Assembly: GCA_023268955.1 (NCBI GenBank)
Contig: JALRJW010000144.1
Coordinates: 1-5,483, forward strand
DNA from: Aliarcobacter sp.
GTDB lineage: Bacteria > Campylobacterota > Campylobacteria > Campylobacterales > Arcobacteraceae
Direction of reading: 5' to 3'
DNA length: 5,483 nucleotides
The notes under the pieces were generated by a model. That model did not search any database and was not told the origin of the DNA. It worked only from the letters and a program-made list of their open reading frames with translations. How positions within the stretch are numbered: position 1 is the first letter of the stretch; every line of letters begins with the position of its first letter. A program made the position numbers and the translations under genes. Below, piece by piece: positions 4,327-5,483 of the stretch.

Positions 4327-5483
4327 ATGAGTGTTCATGAACAAAAAGCTTTTTTATCTTCAATTCATCCCTTTGAATATTTAACTCGTTCACAACTTGA
4401 CCTTTTTATAGAAAATATGGATATTACCTATTTTCAAAAAAATGAGATTATCCAAAAACATAAAGACGAGCCTAGTCATTTATATTTTGTCCTAAAAGGT
4501 TTAGTTCAAGAAAAGAGTGAAGATGAAGTCCTATGTGTTTATTCAAAAAATGAATTTTTTGAACCTATATCTTTGATTGAAAACTATTGTAAAAATGATT
4601 TTGTAACCCATGAAGAGACTATTTGTTATACCTTACCAAAACAAATATTTTTACAAGTTTTGCATGAAAATTCTAATCTTGAAAGTTACTTTTTTCAAAC
4701 TATTTCTCAAAAACTAAACAATCACATTGCCTATGAAAAGAATAAAGATATGGCAAATATTATGATTGCAAAAGTAAAAGATGCAAGAATTCATAAGGCT
4801 GTTATTTTAGATGAAGATAAAACAATTTTTGAAGCAGTTACAGTTTTAAATAAAGAAAAAATTCCAAATGTCCTTATAAAAGATAGTCAAAAAAACTATT
4901 ACATTGTTACTGATTCTGATTTTAGAGAAAAAGTAATTTTAAATAGAATGGATTTTGATGATAAACTAATCAAAATAGCTACAAAAGGTGTTGTTTGTAT
5001 AAATGAAAATGATTTTTTATTCAATGCTCAACTAGAAATGGCAAAACATGGAGTAAAAAGAGTTGTTGTAAAAGACAATGAAAAAAATATTGTTGGAATT
5101 TTGGATCAGATTTCACTATCTTCATTTTTTGCTACAAATACTTTTGCTGTTTCAAATGAAATTGTTCAAGCAAACTCAATTGAAGATTTAAAAACAGCAT
5201 CATTAAACTTTATTAAAATCATTAAATCACTTAATGCAAAAGGTGTAAAAATTGAGTTTATTTCAAAACTAATTAACTCTTTAAATAAGAAACTTATAGA
5301 TAAACTTTATAAAATGACTGCTCCTGCAGGACTTTATGAAAACTCATCACTTATTGTAATGGGAAGCGAAGGAAGAGGTGAACAAGTTTTAAAAACAGAC
5401 CAAGATAATGCTTTGATTATAAAAGATGATTTTGAAATTGATGAAAAAACATTAACTGATTTTACAGCTAAATTCACACAAAC
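4327..5483 (+). CDS. cNMP-like/CBS/DUF294 putative nucleotidyltransferase, copy 2 (3' end missing)
   Basis: The frame stays open from the ATG at 4327 to the right edge (385 codons), and GGAG sits 6 bases upstream. Domains in order: a cyclic-nucleotide-binding-like beta-roll (about 10-130), two CBS domains (about 150-208 and 214-268), a linker, and the start of the DUF294 nucleotidyltransferase domain with GSEGRGEQ (346-353) and the TDQD pair (D358, D360). The rest, including the helical C-terminal domain, is outside the window. The cNMP domain looks degenerate: where the phosphate-binding cassette normally has FGE and a conserved Arg, it reads FFEPISL (77-83) and NDFVTH (90-95). It is therefore unlikely to bind cAMP in the classical way. 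The protein is a clear paralogue of the first gene in the window, sharing MIAKV, SLNAKGVK, VMGSEGR and KTDQDNAL. It was presumably made by duplication around yjcH-actP. Its role is probably sensing of adenylate or acetate status; the target is unknown. Confidence 0.9.
   Translation, partial: MSVHEQKAFLSSIHPFEYLTRSQLDLFIENMDITYFQKNEIIQKHKDEPSHLYFVLKGLVQEKSEDEVLCVYSKNEFFEPISLIENYCKNDFVTHEETICYTLPKQIFLQVLHENSNLESYFFQTISQKLNNHIAYEKNKDMANIMIAKVKDARIHKAVILDEDKTIFEAVTVLNKEKIPNVLIKDSQKNYYIVTDSDFREKVILNRMDFDDKLIKIATKGVVCINENDFLFNAQLEMAKHGVKRVVVKDNEKNIVGILDQISLSSFFATNTFAVSNEIVQANSIEDLKTASLNFIKIIKSLNAKGVKIEFISKLINSLNKKLIDKLYKMTAPAGLYENSSLIVMGSEGRGEQVLKTDQDNALIIKDDFEIDEKTLTDFTAKFTQ

Noticed and set aside
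4327..4756. Crp-type transcription factor reading of the N-terminal domain of the last gene.
   Set aside because: The cNMP-like fold is followed by CBS and nucleotidyltransferase domains, not a helix-turn-helix, and its nucleotide pocket is degenerate.
1..5483. CRISPR arrays, tRNA or rRNA genes, insertion sequences and minus-strand genes.
   Set aside because: No spaced direct repeats, tRNA-like folds or transposase fragments were seen, and coding is accounted for by the five + strand genes.

Overview
The window looks like part of an AT-rich bacterial chromosome, most likely a member of the Campylobacterota (Arcobacter-like). This rests on the strong A/T bias, tightly packed co-directional genes, a promoter with a good -10 box but no recognisable -35, and proteins that read as divergent but clear homologues of the proteobacterial acetate-uptake genes. 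The taxonomic call is an inference, because there is no rRNA or other marker here. Every gene is on the + strand.

Layout: (1) Positions 1-1387 hold the 3' part of a gene for a CBS-domain/DUF294 putative nucleotidyltransferase; its start lies upstream of the window. (2) A DEDDh-type 3'-5' exonuclease gene (1387-2019) overlaps it by one base (TAATG). (3) A 250-bp AT-rich intergenic region (2020-2269) holds a weak terminator-like hairpin, a perfect 11-bp inverted repeat, an AGCT palindrome, a -10 box and a long structured leader. (4) yjcH (DUF485 membrane protein, 2270-2581) and actP (cation/acetate symporter, 2581-4230) also overlap by one base. (5) A 96-bp gap (4231-4326) is almost entirely two long hairpins that share a strand. 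(6) A second, paralogous DUF294 gene begins at 4327 and runs off the right edge. It has a degenerate cyclic-nucleotide-binding-like domain, two CBS domains and the start of the nucleotidyltransferase domain.

How they fit together: YjcH-ActP is the acetate uptake unit. CBS domains commonly bind adenylates, and acetate activation by Acs makes AMP and PPi, so the flanking CBS-DUF294 proteins are plausible sensors or effectors of acetate or energy status. From memory, an actP/DUF294/DnaQ-like exonuclease neighbourhood also occurs in Pseudomonas and other gammaproteobacteria. The unusual points here are the two DUF294 copies bracketing the transporter, and the elaborate hairpins before yjcH and after actP. 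No mobile element, CRISPR array, tRNA or rRNA was seen.
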